Source of the DNA: Saccharibacillus sp. O23
GTDB taxonomy: Bacteria; Bacillota; Bacilli; Paenibacillales; Paenibacillaceae
Reading direction: 5' to 3'
NCBI RefSeq assembly: GCF_002205895.1
Contig: NZ_NJDE01000008.1
Location: forward strand, 248,001 to 312,000
Length of the DNA: 64,000 nucleotides
The notes below the pieces were generated by a model. It was not told where the DNA came from and ran no database searches. It worked only from the letters and a program-made list of their open reading frames with translations. Both the position numbers and the translations under genes were made by a program. Shown piece by piece: positions 19,921 through 29,167 of the stretch; position 1 is the first letter of the stretch, and the number at the start of each line of letters is the position of its first letter.

Positions 19921-20867
19921 CGGCGTTCCCCTCCTTCCGCGGCTTCCAGCGCGCCGCTTCTCTGCACGGCCGAGCGGGCATATTCCGCCCGAAGGCCCCG
20001 GCGGCGCAGGGCTCGCGACAACAGTCCGCGTCTCGGCGCCAGCAGGAGCGAGACCGCGAACAGCAGCGTCGCGGCCAAGACCGTCACGGGTCCGGTCGGA
20101 ATGCCTTCGCCGAGCGTGCTGATCGCCGCGCCCGAAGCGCCGCTAAGCGCGCCGAACACCCCCGCGAACGCCAGCATCGCGGGCAGGCGATCCGTCCAAT
20201 AACGCGCCGCGGCCGCCGGCGTGATCAGCAGGGCGGCGACCAGCACCACGCCGACCGCTTGAATGCCCGCTGCCACCGCGACGGTGGTCAAGATCAGCAG
20301 GCCGTGTTCCAGCAGCGCGACAGGCAGCCCGATGCCGCGGGCGAAGCCCGGATCGAAGCTGATCAGCTTGAATTCTTTGAACAGCAGCATCGCGGCCGCG
20401 ATCAACAGCACGGACACGCCCATCAGCGTATAGACGTCGCTCGTCACCATCGCGGCCGCCTGTCCGAACAGATACTTGTCCAAGCCGCTCTGGCTGCCGC
20501 TTCCGCTGTGCTGGATATGGGTCAGCATCACGGTGCCGATGCCGAAGAAGAACGTCAGCACGATCCCCATCGCGGCGTCGGGCTTGATCTTCGACCAGCG
20601 CGAGATCGCGCTGACGCAGAAGACGGCGGCGACGCCCGCCAACAGCGCGCCGGCCAGAAACAGCCCGGCCGACTTCACTTCGTGCAGCATGAAGGCGACG
20701 CATACGCCGGGAAGAGCGGCATGCGCCAGCGTATCGCCGAGCAGGCTTTCCCGGCGCAGAAACGTAAAGCTGCCGATGACCCCGCTGCCCAGACCGAGCA
20801 GCGTGCAGCCCATCAGAATCCAGCGCGTATTCGGATCGCTCCACAACGAGATCAGCCAATCGAGCAT
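19917..20867 (-). CDS. mntC: Manganese ABC transporter permease MntC
   Basis: A 316-residue ABC-3 permease, paralogous to MntD. GDTLAHAALPGVCVAFML is the signature, followed by eight or so hydrophobic segments. The C-terminus (from about residue 285) is arginine- and glutamate-rich and longer than the paralogue's. ATG 20867 follows AAGGAGGAG. Confidence 0.88.
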   Translation of the reverse strand: MLDWLISLWSDPNTRWILMGCTLLGLGSGVIGSFTFLRRESLLGDTLAHAALPGVCVAFMLHEVKSAGLFLAGALLAGVAAVFCVSAISRWSKIKPDAAMGIVLTFFFGIGTVMLTHIQHSGSGSQSGLDKYLFGQAAAMVTSDVYTLMGVSVLLIAAAMLLFKEFKLISFDPGFARGIGLPVALLEHGLLILTTVAVAAGIQAVGVVLVAALLITPAAAARYWTDRLPAMLAFAGVFGALSGASGAAISTLGEGIPTGPVTVLAATLLFAVSLLLAPRRGLLSRALRRRGLRAEYARSAVQRSGALEAAEGGERR

Positions 20868-20943
20868 GTCTTTCTCCTCCTTCTCCGCGAAAGCCGGGCG
20901 GCCGCCGCGGATTCGATTCGTTTTTTCGACCTGCTGCGCTTGT

Positions 20944-21717
20944 TCATTGGCGCACCACCGTTTCCCGGCCGTCGGCGCTGACGATCGCCAGTTTCCCGCC
21001 GTAAGTCTCGTGCAGCCGTTCCGGCGTGAACGTCGTTTCGACCGGGCCTTCGGCGATCAGCTTTTTGTTCAGCAGAAGCACATGATCGAAATACTCTTCG
21101 ACGGTGGACAGATCATGATGCACGACCAGCACCGTTTTGCCCGCCCGCTTCAATTCGCCGAGCAGAGCGATGATCGCTTTCTCCGTCGCCGCGTCCACGC
21201 CCGCGAACGGCTCGTCCATGAAATACAGGTCCGCTTCCTGCGCCAACGCGCGGGCCAGAAACACCCGCTGCTGTTGGCCGCCGGACAATTGGCTGATCTG
21301 CCGCCGGGCGAATTCGGCCATGCCGACTTTATCGAGCGTCGTCATCGCGAGCTCCTTCTCCCGGCGTCCCGGCCGTTTGATCCAGCCCAAGCGGCCGTAA
21401 CGTCCCATCATGACGACGTCGAGCGCGTCCGTCGGGAAATCCCAATCGACGGACTCGCGCTGCGGCACGTAGCCGACGCGATCGCGCATCTTTTTGTACG
21501 AATCGCCGTAGATCGACACCTCGCCGGCGACCGACGGCACCAATCCCAATACCGCTTTGAGCAGCGTCGATTTGCCTGCCCCGTTCGGTCCGATCAGCGC
21601 GACCAGCTTGCCTTCCGGCAGCGTAAAACTCACGTCTTCGACGACCGCTTTCCGCTGATAAGCCACCGTGATGCCGGATACGGCGAGCGGCGGCGCCTGC
21701 TTCGCTTGCATGTTCAT
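20944..21717 (-). CDS. mntB: Manganese ABC transporter ATPase MntB
   Basis: A 257-residue ATPase. Walker A GPNGAGKST, signature LSGGQQQR, Walker B DLYFMDEPFAGVD, H-loop VVHHDLS. FPTDALDVVMMGRYGRLGW is typical of the Mn/Zn ABC subgroup. GGAGG lies 7 nt before ATG 21717. Second gene of the operon. Confidence 0.92.
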   Translation of the reverse strand: MNMQAKQAPPLAVSGITVAYQRKAVVEDVSFTLPEGKLVALIGPNGAGKSTLLKAVLGLVPSVAGEVSIYGDSYKKMRDRVGYVPQRESVDWDFPTDALDVVMMGRYGRLGWIKRPGRREKELAMTTLDKVGMAEFARRQISQLSGGQQQRVFLARALAQEADLYFMDEPFAGVDAATEKAIIALLGELKRAGKTVLVVHHDLSTVEEYFDHVLLLNKKLIAEGPVETTFTPERLHETYGGKLAIVSADGRETVVRQ

Positions 21718-21740
21718 GTTCGTGCCTCCTCTGTCCGAAT

Positions 21741-22745
21741 TTATCGTAACGCTTCCGCGATCGTATCCGCGTTGTGCTTGACCATGCCGATATACGTGCC
21801 TTCGTCCGTTCCCGGCTCGCCCATCGCGTCCGAGAACAGCTCGCCGCCGATCGCGACTTCGTGCCCCCGCTGCGCCGCGCCCGCGACGATCGCCTGCATC
21901 GAACGGGCCGGCAGGCTGGATTCCACGAACACCGCCCGGATCCCGCGCTCCACCAGATAATCGCGCAGCGTGCTGACGTCTCTCGCCCCGAACTCCGCGG
22001 CCGTGCTGATCCCTTGCAGCCCGACGACTTCGACGCCGTACGCCCGTCCGAAATAACCGAACGCGTCATGCGCGGTCACCAGTACCCGGCCTTCTTGCGG
22101 AATCTCGTCCATGCGGTTCTGCACGTACCGATGCAGCTCTTCGAGTTCGTTCAGATAACGTTCGCCCTGCTCCCGGTAGCGCTCGGCGTTCGCCGGGTCT
22201 TCGCGCATCAAGGTCTCTTGTACCGTCTTCGCCGCGCTCGTCCAGAGCTGCACGTCGAACCAGACATGCGGATCGTATTCGCCGCTTTCGCCTTCACCGG
22301 TGCCGATCAGCCGATCTCTCGGCATCTGCTCCGTGACGGCGACCACCGGTTTTTGCGCCGCCATCTTTTCGAGAATCCGCGTCATGTTGCCTTCCAGATG
22401 CAGACCGCCGTAGAAGATGATCGCGGCCCGGTCCAACTTGCGGATGTCGCCCTGCGAAGCTTTGAACAAATGGGGATCGACCCCCGGTCCCATCAAGGTC
22501 GTCACTTCGACATGCTCGCCGCCGATCTCGCGCGCCGCGTCCGCTACCATACCGGTGGTCGCGGTAATCCTCAGCCTGCCGTCTTCGCTCATGCCTTGAG
22601 CGATACCGTTTGCGGAGCAGCCGGCCAGCAGCAGCGCGAGCAGCAGCAGCGGCATCCAGACGATCCGGCTGACGTTTCGCCTTCCGCGCTCGGCAGCGAA
22701 TGCCGGTATGCGAGTTTCGTCGGTCGTTGTTGCGCTTGTGTTCAT
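21741..22745 (-). CDS. mntA: Manganese ABC transporter binding lipoprotein MntA
   Basis: A 334-residue cluster A-I metal-binding lipoprotein. The lipobox LLLAGC puts the lipidated cysteine at C43 after an unusually long, basic N-region. Candidate metal ligands are in GVDPHLFKAS, EYDPHVWFD, VTAHDAFGYF and the final acidic region, as in MntA/PsaA/TroA proteins. AAGGAGG precedes ATG 22745. First gene of the operon, about 95 nt downstream of an MntR-like operator. Confidence 0.92.
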   Translation of the reverse strand: MNTSATTTDETRIPAFAAERGRRNVSRIVWMPLLLLALLLAGCSANGIAQGMSEDGRLRITATTGMVADAAREIGGEHVEVTTLMGPGVDPHLFKASQGDIRKLDRAAIIFYGGLHLEGNMTRILEKMAAQKPVVAVTEQMPRDRLIGTGEGESGEYDPHVWFDVQLWTSAAKTVQETLMREDPANAERYREQGERYLNELEELHRYVQNRMDEIPQEGRVLVTAHDAFGYFGRAYGVEVVGLQGISTAAEFGARDVSTLRDYLVERGIRAVFVESSLPARSMQAIVAGAAQRGHEVAIGGELFSDAMGEPGTDEGTYIGMVKHNADTIAEALR

Positions 22746-22841
22746 TCGTTCCTCCTTCCCGGCTTTCGCCGATCACCCTCTGTAAACTTTTCCATACGCT
22801 AATTTTTTTTCTTCAAGACTTTTTATTTCTTTAAACTAAAA

Positions 22842-22860
22842 ATGTTTCCTTGAGGCAAAT
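22842..22860. promoter_or_regulatory. MntR-like operator
   Basis: Minus-strand TTTGCCTCAAGGAAACAT matches the recalled Bacillus MntR operator pattern (TTTGC...GGAAA). It overlaps the downstream edge of the -10 and the start region of mntA, the right place for Mn-dependent repression. Confidence 0.8.
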
Positions 22861-22887
22861 TTTAAAATAAATCGGGCTTTTTCGCAA
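22859..22887 (-). promoter_or_regulatory. Sigma-A promoter of mntABCD
   Basis: On the minus strand: TTGCGA (22887-22882), 17-bp spacer, TAAAAT (22864-22859). The MntR-like box abuts the -10. Confidence 0.7.
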
Positions 22888-22909
22888 GTCCTCTTCTCGG
22901 CCGACAGAC

Positions 22910-22946
22910 AAAAAAAAGCCCTGCTTTCTCGAAAGAAAGCAAGGCT
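22910..22946 (-). terminator. Intrinsic terminator of the downstream PBP gene
   Basis: Minus strand: AGCCTTGCTTTCT, TTCG loop, AGAAAGCAGGGCT, then T7. Confidence 0.92.
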
Positions 22947-22974
22947 TGGGGTTGTTGGTCCGGTTTGAATATCG

Positions 22975-25023
22975 TTATTCGCCGTCCGAAGCGGCATCGG
23001 CATTCGTATCCTGCTGATTTTTCTTCGGCACGCCGTCGAGTCCGTATTCTTCGTCGTAAGCGTCGAAGATCGCGCGCGCGATCGGCGCGGCGCTCTCGGA
23101 ACCGAAGCCGCCTTCCGGCACCATGACGGCGACGGCCAGTTTGGGGTTCTCGCGCGGCGCATAAGCGATAAAGACGCCGTTATCGACTTGTTTGCCGTTT
23201 ACGTCTTGCGTAGACGTACCTGTCTTACGCGCAAAGTTGTCTTTGTACGCAAAATCTCCGAAAGAATCATCGACCTTTGTACGCATACCGTCCTGAATAA
23301 TGTCCCAATATTTATCCGGGAATGACACTTGGTCCAGCACTTTCGGCGGAATCGGCTTCACGACGTTGCCTTCGGAATCCAAGATGGCGCTGACCAGATG
23401 CGGCTCCATACGCTTGCCGCGATTGGCGAGCATCGTCGTATACTGCGCCAACTGCATCGTCGTATATTTGCCTTTTTGCCCGAACGACGCGAAGACCATA
23501 CGCGATAACGCGCTGCCGCTGCCTTCGTTCGTTTTGAGGTAATCGGCAGATCCCGCCCATTCGCCCGGCAGATCGACGCCCGTTTTGACGCCGAGACCGA
23601 ATTCATGCATATGTTTGTCCCAGATGTTCAAGGATTCGGCGCCGTCGCGCAGGAAGAAACGTTCGCCGATCATCTTGACCATGAACGTATTGGAAGATTT
23701 CTCGATCGCGCGGCTCGGCCCCATGCCTCCGTAAGCATGACTTCCGGCATTGCGGATCTTATCGTCTCCTTTGCCGTATGCGGCGATGCCGGTATCGACA
23801 TAGTACGTCGACGGCGTAATCAGGCCTTCTTCCAACCCGATCAGTACCGACAAAGGCTTGATCGTCGAACCGAGATAGACGACGGATTCGGCTTTTTTAC
23901 CGGTATCGTTCGTCGGCTTGGCACGAATCGCGCCGTTGAGATACGCATATTCGACCGCTTTGGCGTTAGCGTTGCTGATCGAACCGGTGCGGTACACGTT
24001 CGGATCGAGATCCGGCAGATTCGCCATCGCGACCACGTTGCCGGTATCGACTTCCATCGCGACGGCCGTCGCGGAGATCGCTTTGGGAAGTTTGGCTAAC
24101 TGCTGCCTCATCGCGTCTTCCGTTTTCATCTGAATGCTTTTGTTGATCGTGCTTTTGATATCGTAACCTTTGACCGGCGGCACGATCTCTTCGACGCCCG
24201 ACGCCGTGTTTTTCGCGTTGACGCCGATCTTGCGATACCCGTTTTTGCCGCGAAGTTCTTTTTGATACTGCTGTTCGAGACCGAAATAACCGACGTTCTC
24301 GGTACGGCTGTACATCAGGCCTTCGTCCGTCTGTTTTTTCAAACCGGCGGCGATGTTTTTGTACATGTCGATCTTGCTGTCTTTGCCGCTGACCGACCCG
24401 AATTTTTTGACGTAGCCGATCGTTTGAACGGCCACGGTTTCCGGGTCGTAACGGCGCAGCGTTTCTTCGACGACGTCGAAGGTCAGGATGCCTTTGTATT
24501 TATTTTTGTTTTCTTTGAAATACGCCACTTCTTCATTGCTTAACCCGACTTTCGCCAGCCTCGCGGTATATCCGTAGCTGTAAATGTTGTCGAAATCGAG
24601 CAGATCTGGTTTGCCCCATTCTTCGAAGGTCGGATTCGCGATCTGCGAATCGCCTTTCTCCGCGAACACTTGCAGCACTTCGCGCAGCGCGGCATCCAGC
24701 TTAGGGCGATCCTTCAATCCTTCCCCTTCGGTAAAATCTTTTTCGAACGTGATATAGAGCGATTGCGTCGGTTCGGAATAAGCCAGTTTAGCCCCGTCCG
24801 CCGAAAAGATCGTCCCGCGCACCGGCTTCAAAGGAATATCTTGAGTCGCGCGTTCTTTGGCTTCTTGTTGGAGTTTCGGCGCCTCCACGAATTGAAGCGA
24901 CGCGGTTCGAATAATGATCGCCGAAAACACGACAAACACCACAAAAAAGAGCAGGCTCATCCGCACGCTGAAATTCCGGCGGCTGCGGTGATCGTCCCGT
25001 TCTTCTTTTGACCAAATCTTCAT
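22975..25023 (-). CDS. Class B penicillin-binding protein (transpeptidase), copy 1
   Basis: A 682-residue membrane-anchored peptidoglycan transpeptidase. Cytoplasmic basic N-terminus, one signal anchor at about residues 22-41, dimerisation domain starting with PVRGTIFSADG, and the catalytic domain with S386-T-I-K389, S443-S-N445 and K600-T-G602, all three motifs intact. Resembles Bacillus PbpA/PbpH-type elongation PBPs (about 700 aa). The acidic C-terminal tail ends in ADAASDGE. Adjacent to a close paralogue on the same strand, each with its own terminator. Confidence 0.93.
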   Translation of the reverse strand: MKIWSKEERDDHRSRRNFSVRMSLLFFVVFVVFSAIIIRTASLQFVEAPKLQQEAKERATQDIPLKPVRGTIFSADGAKLAYSEPTQSLYITFEKDFTEGEGLKDRPKLDAALREVLQVFAEKGDSQIANPTFEEWGKPDLLDFDNIYSYGYTARLAKVGLSNEEVAYFKENKNKYKGILTFDVVEETLRRYDPETVAVQTIGYVKKFGSVSGKDSKIDMYKNIAAGLKKQTDEGLMYSRTENVGYFGLEQQYQKELRGKNGYRKIGVNAKNTASGVEEIVPPVKGYDIKSTINKSIQMKTEDAMRQQLAKLPKAISATAVAMEVDTGNVVAMANLPDLDPNVYRTGSISNANAKAVEYAYLNGAIRAKPTNDTGKKAESVVYLGSTIKPLSVLIGLEEGLITPSTYYVDTGIAAYGKGDDKIRNAGSHAYGGMGPSRAIEKSSNTFMVKMIGERFFLRDGAESLNIWDKHMHEFGLGVKTGVDLPGEWAGSADYLKTNEGSGSALSRMVFASFGQKGKYTTMQLAQYTTMLANRGKRMEPHLVSAILDSEGNVVKPIPPKVLDQVSFPDKYWDIIQDGMRTKVDDSFGDFAYKDNFARKTGTSTQDVNGKQVDNGVFIAYAPRENPKLAVAVMVPEGGFGSESAAPIARAIFDAYDEEYGLDGVPKKNQQDTNADAASDGE

Positions 25024-25044
25024 TTCATCCTCCTTGATCGGCAG

Positions 25045-25073
25045 AAAAAGGCGCTCTTTCGACAGAGCGCCTT
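25045..25073 (-). terminator. Intrinsic terminator of PBP copy 2
   Basis: AAGGCGCTCT (25048-25057) pairs with AGAGCGCCTT (25064-25073), followed on the minus strand by a T-run. It separates the two PBP genes, so copy 1 needs its own promoter within about 20-30 nt or read-through. Confidence 0.88.
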
Positions 25074-25155
25074 TTCCGCCGTTTCCGAATTTATCAGCAT
25101 TCGAAGCGGTGCTGCTTCCGTACTATTCGATTAAACGCGCGCGGTTTCCGTTTCG

Positions 25156-27225
25156 TTACGGATTTTGCGTCTGCGCGTTCGGATCGGCCGTGCCGTCGGT
25201 ATTGGTCTGCGGCAGCGACTTCTTCGGTACGCCGTCCAGTCCGTATTCGTAATCGTACGCATCGAAGATCTTCCGCGCGATCGGCGCGGCGCTCTGCGAA
25301 CCGAATCCGCCTTCCGGCACGACGACCGCGACGGCGAGTTTCGGATTTTCGCGCGGGGCAAAGGCGACGAATACGCCGTTATCGATATCCGTTCCGCGAA
25401 TATGCTGCGTAGACGTACCGGTTTTGCGCGCGAAGTCGTAAGGGAAGCCGTCGAAGGTACCGTCCAGTTTGGTGTTCATGCCTTTCTGGATCAGGTCCCA
25501 ATACTCGCTCGAGTATTCGGCTTTGTTCAATACTTCGCGCTTCGCTTGATACACGACGGTTCCTTTGGAATCGGTGATCTTATCCACGATATGCGGCTTC
25601 AGACGCTCCCCGCGGTTCGCCAACATGGTGACGTATTGGGCAAGCTGCATGGTCGTGTATTTGCCCTGCTGTCCGAAAGACGCATACGCCATCCGTGTCA
25701 GCAAGCTTTCTTTGGTATTCGTGTAGTCCGTGGTACCGGATTGTTCGCCGGGCAGATCGACTTCGGTCGGCACGCCGAGTCCGAACTCGTTCATATGCTT
25801 GGTCCATACGTCGATGACGCCCGATCCGTATTTGTCCAACAGAGGCTTGCCGACCATGTCGATCATGAACGTATTGGAAGACTCTTGAATCGCCGTTCGC
25901 GGGTTGATATAGCCCAGATAGTGTCCCCCGGCGTTCTTGATCCCTTTCTTGTCGGCTTTGTTGAGATAAGTGATCCCGTCGTCGAAGTAAGTCGATCCGG
26001 GATTGAACAAGCCTTCTTTGAGACCGATCAATACCGACAGCGGCTTGATCGTCGACCCCATGTATACGACGGATTCGGCTTTGTTCCGCTTATCGTCCGG
26101 CGCTTTGGCGCGGATCGTACCGTTTACGTACAAATTTTCGATCTCGTTGTAATGGTCCGCCGAGATGCTGCCCGCGTTGTAATAGTTGGCATCGAAATCC
26201 GGCATGCTCGCCATCGCGACGACTTTGCCGGTATCGACTTCCATCGCTACGGCGAAACCGGTCGACACGTAAGGCTTGGTGCTTCGCAGCACGCGGATTT
26301 GATCCGAAATCGCTTTTTCCGTCTGCGTTTGCACGTTTTTATTGATGCTCAGCCAGACGTCGTCGCCTTTTTGCGGAGCGACGATCTGTTCCGTACCGCC
26401 TTCTTTGGCCATGCTCTGCGGCGTGATTTCGATCCGCTTGTAGCCGTTCTTGCCCCGAAGATATTTTTGGTACTCTTGTTCCACCCCGTAATAACCGACA
26501 ATTTCGTCTTCGAGATATTGAACGCTCGGATCGGGATTGGTCTTCTGCTCCTGGTAGATGTCCTGATAGAACTGGAAGTTCTTGTTCTCGCGCACCGATT
26601 TGAACTTCGAGAGATAACCGACCGTCTGTACGGCCACCGAATCGGGATCGTACGCGCGCGTGGTCTCTTCGACGACGTCGAGCGTCAGCACGCCTTTGAA
26701 CATATTTTTGTTTTCTTTGAAATAAGCGACTTCTTGCTCGTTCAAGTTCGTGAGAATCTTGCGCGGCATATAGCCGTAATGCTTGATGTTCTCCAGATCG
26801 AGCCGATCTTTGCCCAACATTTCTTCCAAAGTCGGCTGTTCGCCGGACGGATTCAGTTCTTTGTGCTTGGCGAGCAGTCGGTTGACCGCTTCTTTGACTT
26901 CCGGACGGTTCTTGACTCCCGCTTCGTCGTTCGAGAAATTTTTCAACGGCGTAGCGTACAACGTCTGCGTCGGCATCGAATACGCGATCGGTACCTTATC
27001 CGCCGAGTAGATCGTGCCGCGCACCGGCTGCATCGGAATATCGCGCGTGGCCTGACTCACGGCTTCTTCTTTCAATTGCGGCCCTTCGACGAATTGCAGC
27101 ATGGCCGTCCGGACGATAATCACGGAGAAAATGACGAACACGCTGAAAAAAAACAAATTAAGCCGCAGCCCGAAGCTGCGTTGACGACGCACTTCCTGCT
27201 CCCGGTCTTTATCCTGCACTTTCAT
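25156..27225 (-). CDS. Class B penicillin-binding protein (transpeptidase), copy 2
   Basis: A 689-residue paralogue of the preceding PBP with the same layout: signal anchor at about 22-41, PVRGTIYSADK, dimerisation domain, and catalytic motifs S391-T-I-K394, S449-S-N451 and K601-T-G603. Blocks such as EVAYFKENKN, LRGKNGYKRI and the GSTIKPLSVLIGL region are nearly identical between copies, pointing to tandem duplication followed by divergence of the N-terminal half. ATG 27225 follows GGAGG. Both copies appear catalytically competent. Confidence 0.93.
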   Translation of the reverse strand: MKVQDKDREQEVRRQRSFGLRLNLFFFSVFVIFSVIIVRTAMLQFVEGPQLKEEAVSQATRDIPMQPVRGTIYSADKVPIAYSMPTQTLYATPLKNFSNDEAGVKNRPEVKEAVNRLLAKHKELNPSGEQPTLEEMLGKDRLDLENIKHYGYMPRKILTNLNEQEVAYFKENKNMFKGVLTLDVVEETTRAYDPDSVAVQTVGYLSKFKSVRENKNFQFYQDIYQEQKTNPDPSVQYLEDEIVGYYGVEQEYQKYLRGKNGYKRIEITPQSMAKEGGTEQIVAPQKGDDVWLSINKNVQTQTEKAISDQIRVLRSTKPYVSTGFAVAMEVDTGKVVAMASMPDFDANYYNAGSISADHYNEIENLYVNGTIRAKAPDDKRNKAESVVYMGSTIKPLSVLIGLKEGLFNPGSTYFDDGITYLNKADKKGIKNAGGHYLGYINPRTAIQESSNTFMIDMVGKPLLDKYGSGVIDVWTKHMNEFGLGVPTEVDLPGEQSGTTDYTNTKESLLTRMAYASFGQQGKYTTMQLAQYVTMLANRGERLKPHIVDKITDSKGTVVYQAKREVLNKAEYSSEYWDLIQKGMNTKLDGTFDGFPYDFARKTGTSTQHIRGTDIDNGVFVAFAPRENPKLAVAVVVPEGGFGSQSAAPIARKIFDAYDYEYGLDGVPKKSLPQTNTDGTADPNAQTQNP

Positions 27226-27275
27226 GGGCGCCTCCTCTTGATGTTTCCTTTAAGCTGCGTAAGGCGATGCCGCGG

Positions 27276-28409
27276 CTACCATACGCTCTGCCGGATATGC
27301 GTCTTCGCAAAGTCTTTTCGATCGAACCAGTCTCCGCCCGAAGCCCAAGTGGAGTCAAGCTCGATCCAACGCTTCTCTTCTCGCGAATAGACTTCGTTCC
27401 ACGCATGCGGACCGTATCCGCCCTGCCCGTCTCCTCCGAGTCCGGTCACGACGCGGACTTGCAGTCCGACGGAGCGCGCCATTACGGCATATAAGCGGGC
27501 GTAGTCGATGCAGACGCCGAGACGCGTATCGTACGTTTCGCGCGGCGTCTGTTCATGCCAGATTCCTTTGGTTTCATAAGCGTCGACTTTGCCGTAATCG
27601 TAGCGAATTCTCGTACCGACCCAGCGGTACAGCTTTTTCGCCCTTTCCGCGTCGTTTCCGCTTCCCGCGATCTTCGCCGCCGCCTGTTCGATGTCCGCCG
27701 GGATCTCCCGGTCGATGACATTGTATTTCTGGCGAATCATGCCGTCCAACTCGGCCGCGGCGGCTCCTTTGAGCACCGGCAGTTTGCCGCTGATCCATTC
27801 GCCGACCGCCGGTTCGAACACGTGCTGCTGGGCGTAACGGTAAGCCGGCGAAGACTCCGCGTAGCGGCTGAGCGGACTGCCCGGCCAGACGGACGTCAGC
27901 AGGAACAACAGCGCGAGCAGCAGCGCGCCGCGCCAAGCTCCGGCCGCAAGGCCGAGTACCGCGCCGCCTAAACGGTCGAGAAAAGCGTTACCCGCGCGGC
28001 GCTTGCTTTTCTTTTTCTTCGGCCGCTCTTCTTCCGACGGAGAACGCCATCTGCCGAGCAGCGTCAGCGCGGTCAGACAGACCGGGTAGATCAGCAGGAA
28101 CAACAATGCAAGACGCAGCAGCGAGAAATCGGAAACGAAACCGAGCAGCGCGTAACCGGCCGTTTTCCACTGCGGCAGCTCGCCGGCCGGTCTGGCCAAG
28201 ATCAGGCGATCCGCCCAATCGCGCGCGTAAGGCGAAGCCCAACCCGCGAGCAGCAGCGCGGCCAGAATCCCCAGTACCCGAAGCAGCAGCCGGCCGAACA
28301 TCGAACCCAATCCGGCGGCCGTTCTGCGCGTTCCCAGATAAGCGCCGCGCAGCATCGAGAGGATCAGTACCGCCAGCAGCAGCAGGGTCACAAGATCCGT
28401 ATTCGGCAC
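27276..28409 (-). CDS. Membrane-anchored transglutaminase-like protein
   Basis: A 377-residue protein: four or so N-terminal membrane segments (about residues 8-185), an interrupting basic cytoplasmic patch (RPKKKKSKRR), then an extracytoplasmic transglutaminase-like domain with catalytic triad C300 (LGVCIDYARL), H335 (GPHAWNEVY) and D352 (IELDSTWA). Likely a cell-surface or periplasm-side cysteine protease or cross-linking enzyme; substrate unknown. GTG 28409 with GGGAGG upstream is better spaced than GTG 28418. It precedes the PBP pair by only 50 nt, so a cell-wall role is plausible (inference). Confidence 0.83.
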   Translation of the reverse strand: MPNTDLVTLLLLAVLILSMLRGAYLGTRRTAAGLGSMFGRLLLRVLGILAALLLAGWASPYARDWADRLILARPAGELPQWKTAGYALLGFVSDFSLLRLALLFLLIYPVCLTALTLLGRWRSPSEEERPKKKKSKRRAGNAFLDRLGGAVLGLAAGAWRGALLLALLFLLTSVWPGSPLSRYAESSPAYRYAQQHVFEPAVGEWISGKLPVLKGAAAAELDGMIRQKYNVIDREIPADIEQAAAKIAGSGNDAERAKKLYRWVGTRIRYDYGKVDAYETKGIWHEQTPRETYDTRLGVCIDYARLYAVMARSVGLQVRVVTGLGGDGQGGYGPHAWNEVYSREEKRWIELDSTWASGGDWFDRKDFAKTHIRQSVW

Positions 28410-28467
28410 TTCCGCCACCTCCCGTCCTTTGGACGCGTGCTCCGCGCGATTCCCCTGCGCAGATCGG

Positions 28468-28905
28468 TCATTTCCGGCTCTGCGCCGCGCGAATCAGCGC
28501 GTTCACCTGTTCGCCGCGTTCCCACTCGCCCAGCGAGACGCCCCGATAAGTCACTTCGACGGTCTTCGCGTTCGGCTTGCCTTCCAATTTGAGGCTCGGC
28601 GTCTGGACCGTGAAGGAACCGTCGGCCGCTTTCTTGAACGTCGCTTGCGCGGATTCGTCTTTGAGCATCTTAAGCGCTTCGCTCTGAAGCTTCGCTACCG
28701 CTTCGTCTTTCACGCCCGTTACGGTATTCTGAATTTGATCGATCGACACGCCGCTGTATACGACCAGCGCAACGACGATGACGATCGCGATCGCCCATTT
28801 GAGCATCGTCTTCACTACATTTATGACCAGCAGCACCGCTACCAGCGCGATCAGAAGAATCAGCCAGTTCTGCCTGACGAATTCGAGCCACACTTCGGTA
28901 TTCAA
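28468..28905 (-). CDS. Small membrane protein of unknown function
   Basis: A 145-residue protein starting with TTG behind GGGGGC. Two adjacent hydrophobic helices (about residues 14-30 and 34-52) are followed by an amphipathic alanine/lysine-rich region and a beta-rich C-terminal half (GSFTVQTPSLKLEGK). I do not recognise the family. 58 nt upstream of the transglutaminase gene on the same strand, so probably in one operon with it. Confidence 0.7.
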   Translation of the reverse strand: MNTEVWLEFVRQNWLILLIALVAVLLVINVVKTMLKWAIAIVIVVALVVYSGVSIDQIQNTVTGVKDEAVAKLQSEALKMLKDESAQATFKKAADGSFTVQTPSLKLEGKPNAKTVEVTYRGVSLGEWERGEQVNALIRAAQSRK

Positions 28906-29167
28906 CAGGCTTGCCCCCGTTCTTCTCGTTATTTTCGCGGCGCCCGCGCCCCTCGTTTCCCGGCGGGCTGCGCGCTTTTCAATTATACAGGAACCCGAGG
29001 CCCTCTGTCAGCTTTCGCGCCAAGCTCTTTTCCTCTTTTGCAATCGTTGCCCGGCGCGGTACGCCGACCGAAAATAACGTTAGGTTTCGCCTTTGATTGA
29101 ATTCGGTCGACTCACTGGGTAAACTTATTAAAAATCAAGTTTTCGAACGTCAGGAGGCGAACGGCTC

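Noticed and set aside
25165..27390. 741-codon open frame opposite PBP copy 2
   Set aside because: Antisense to a PBP with all three transpeptidase motifs; no recognisable domain.
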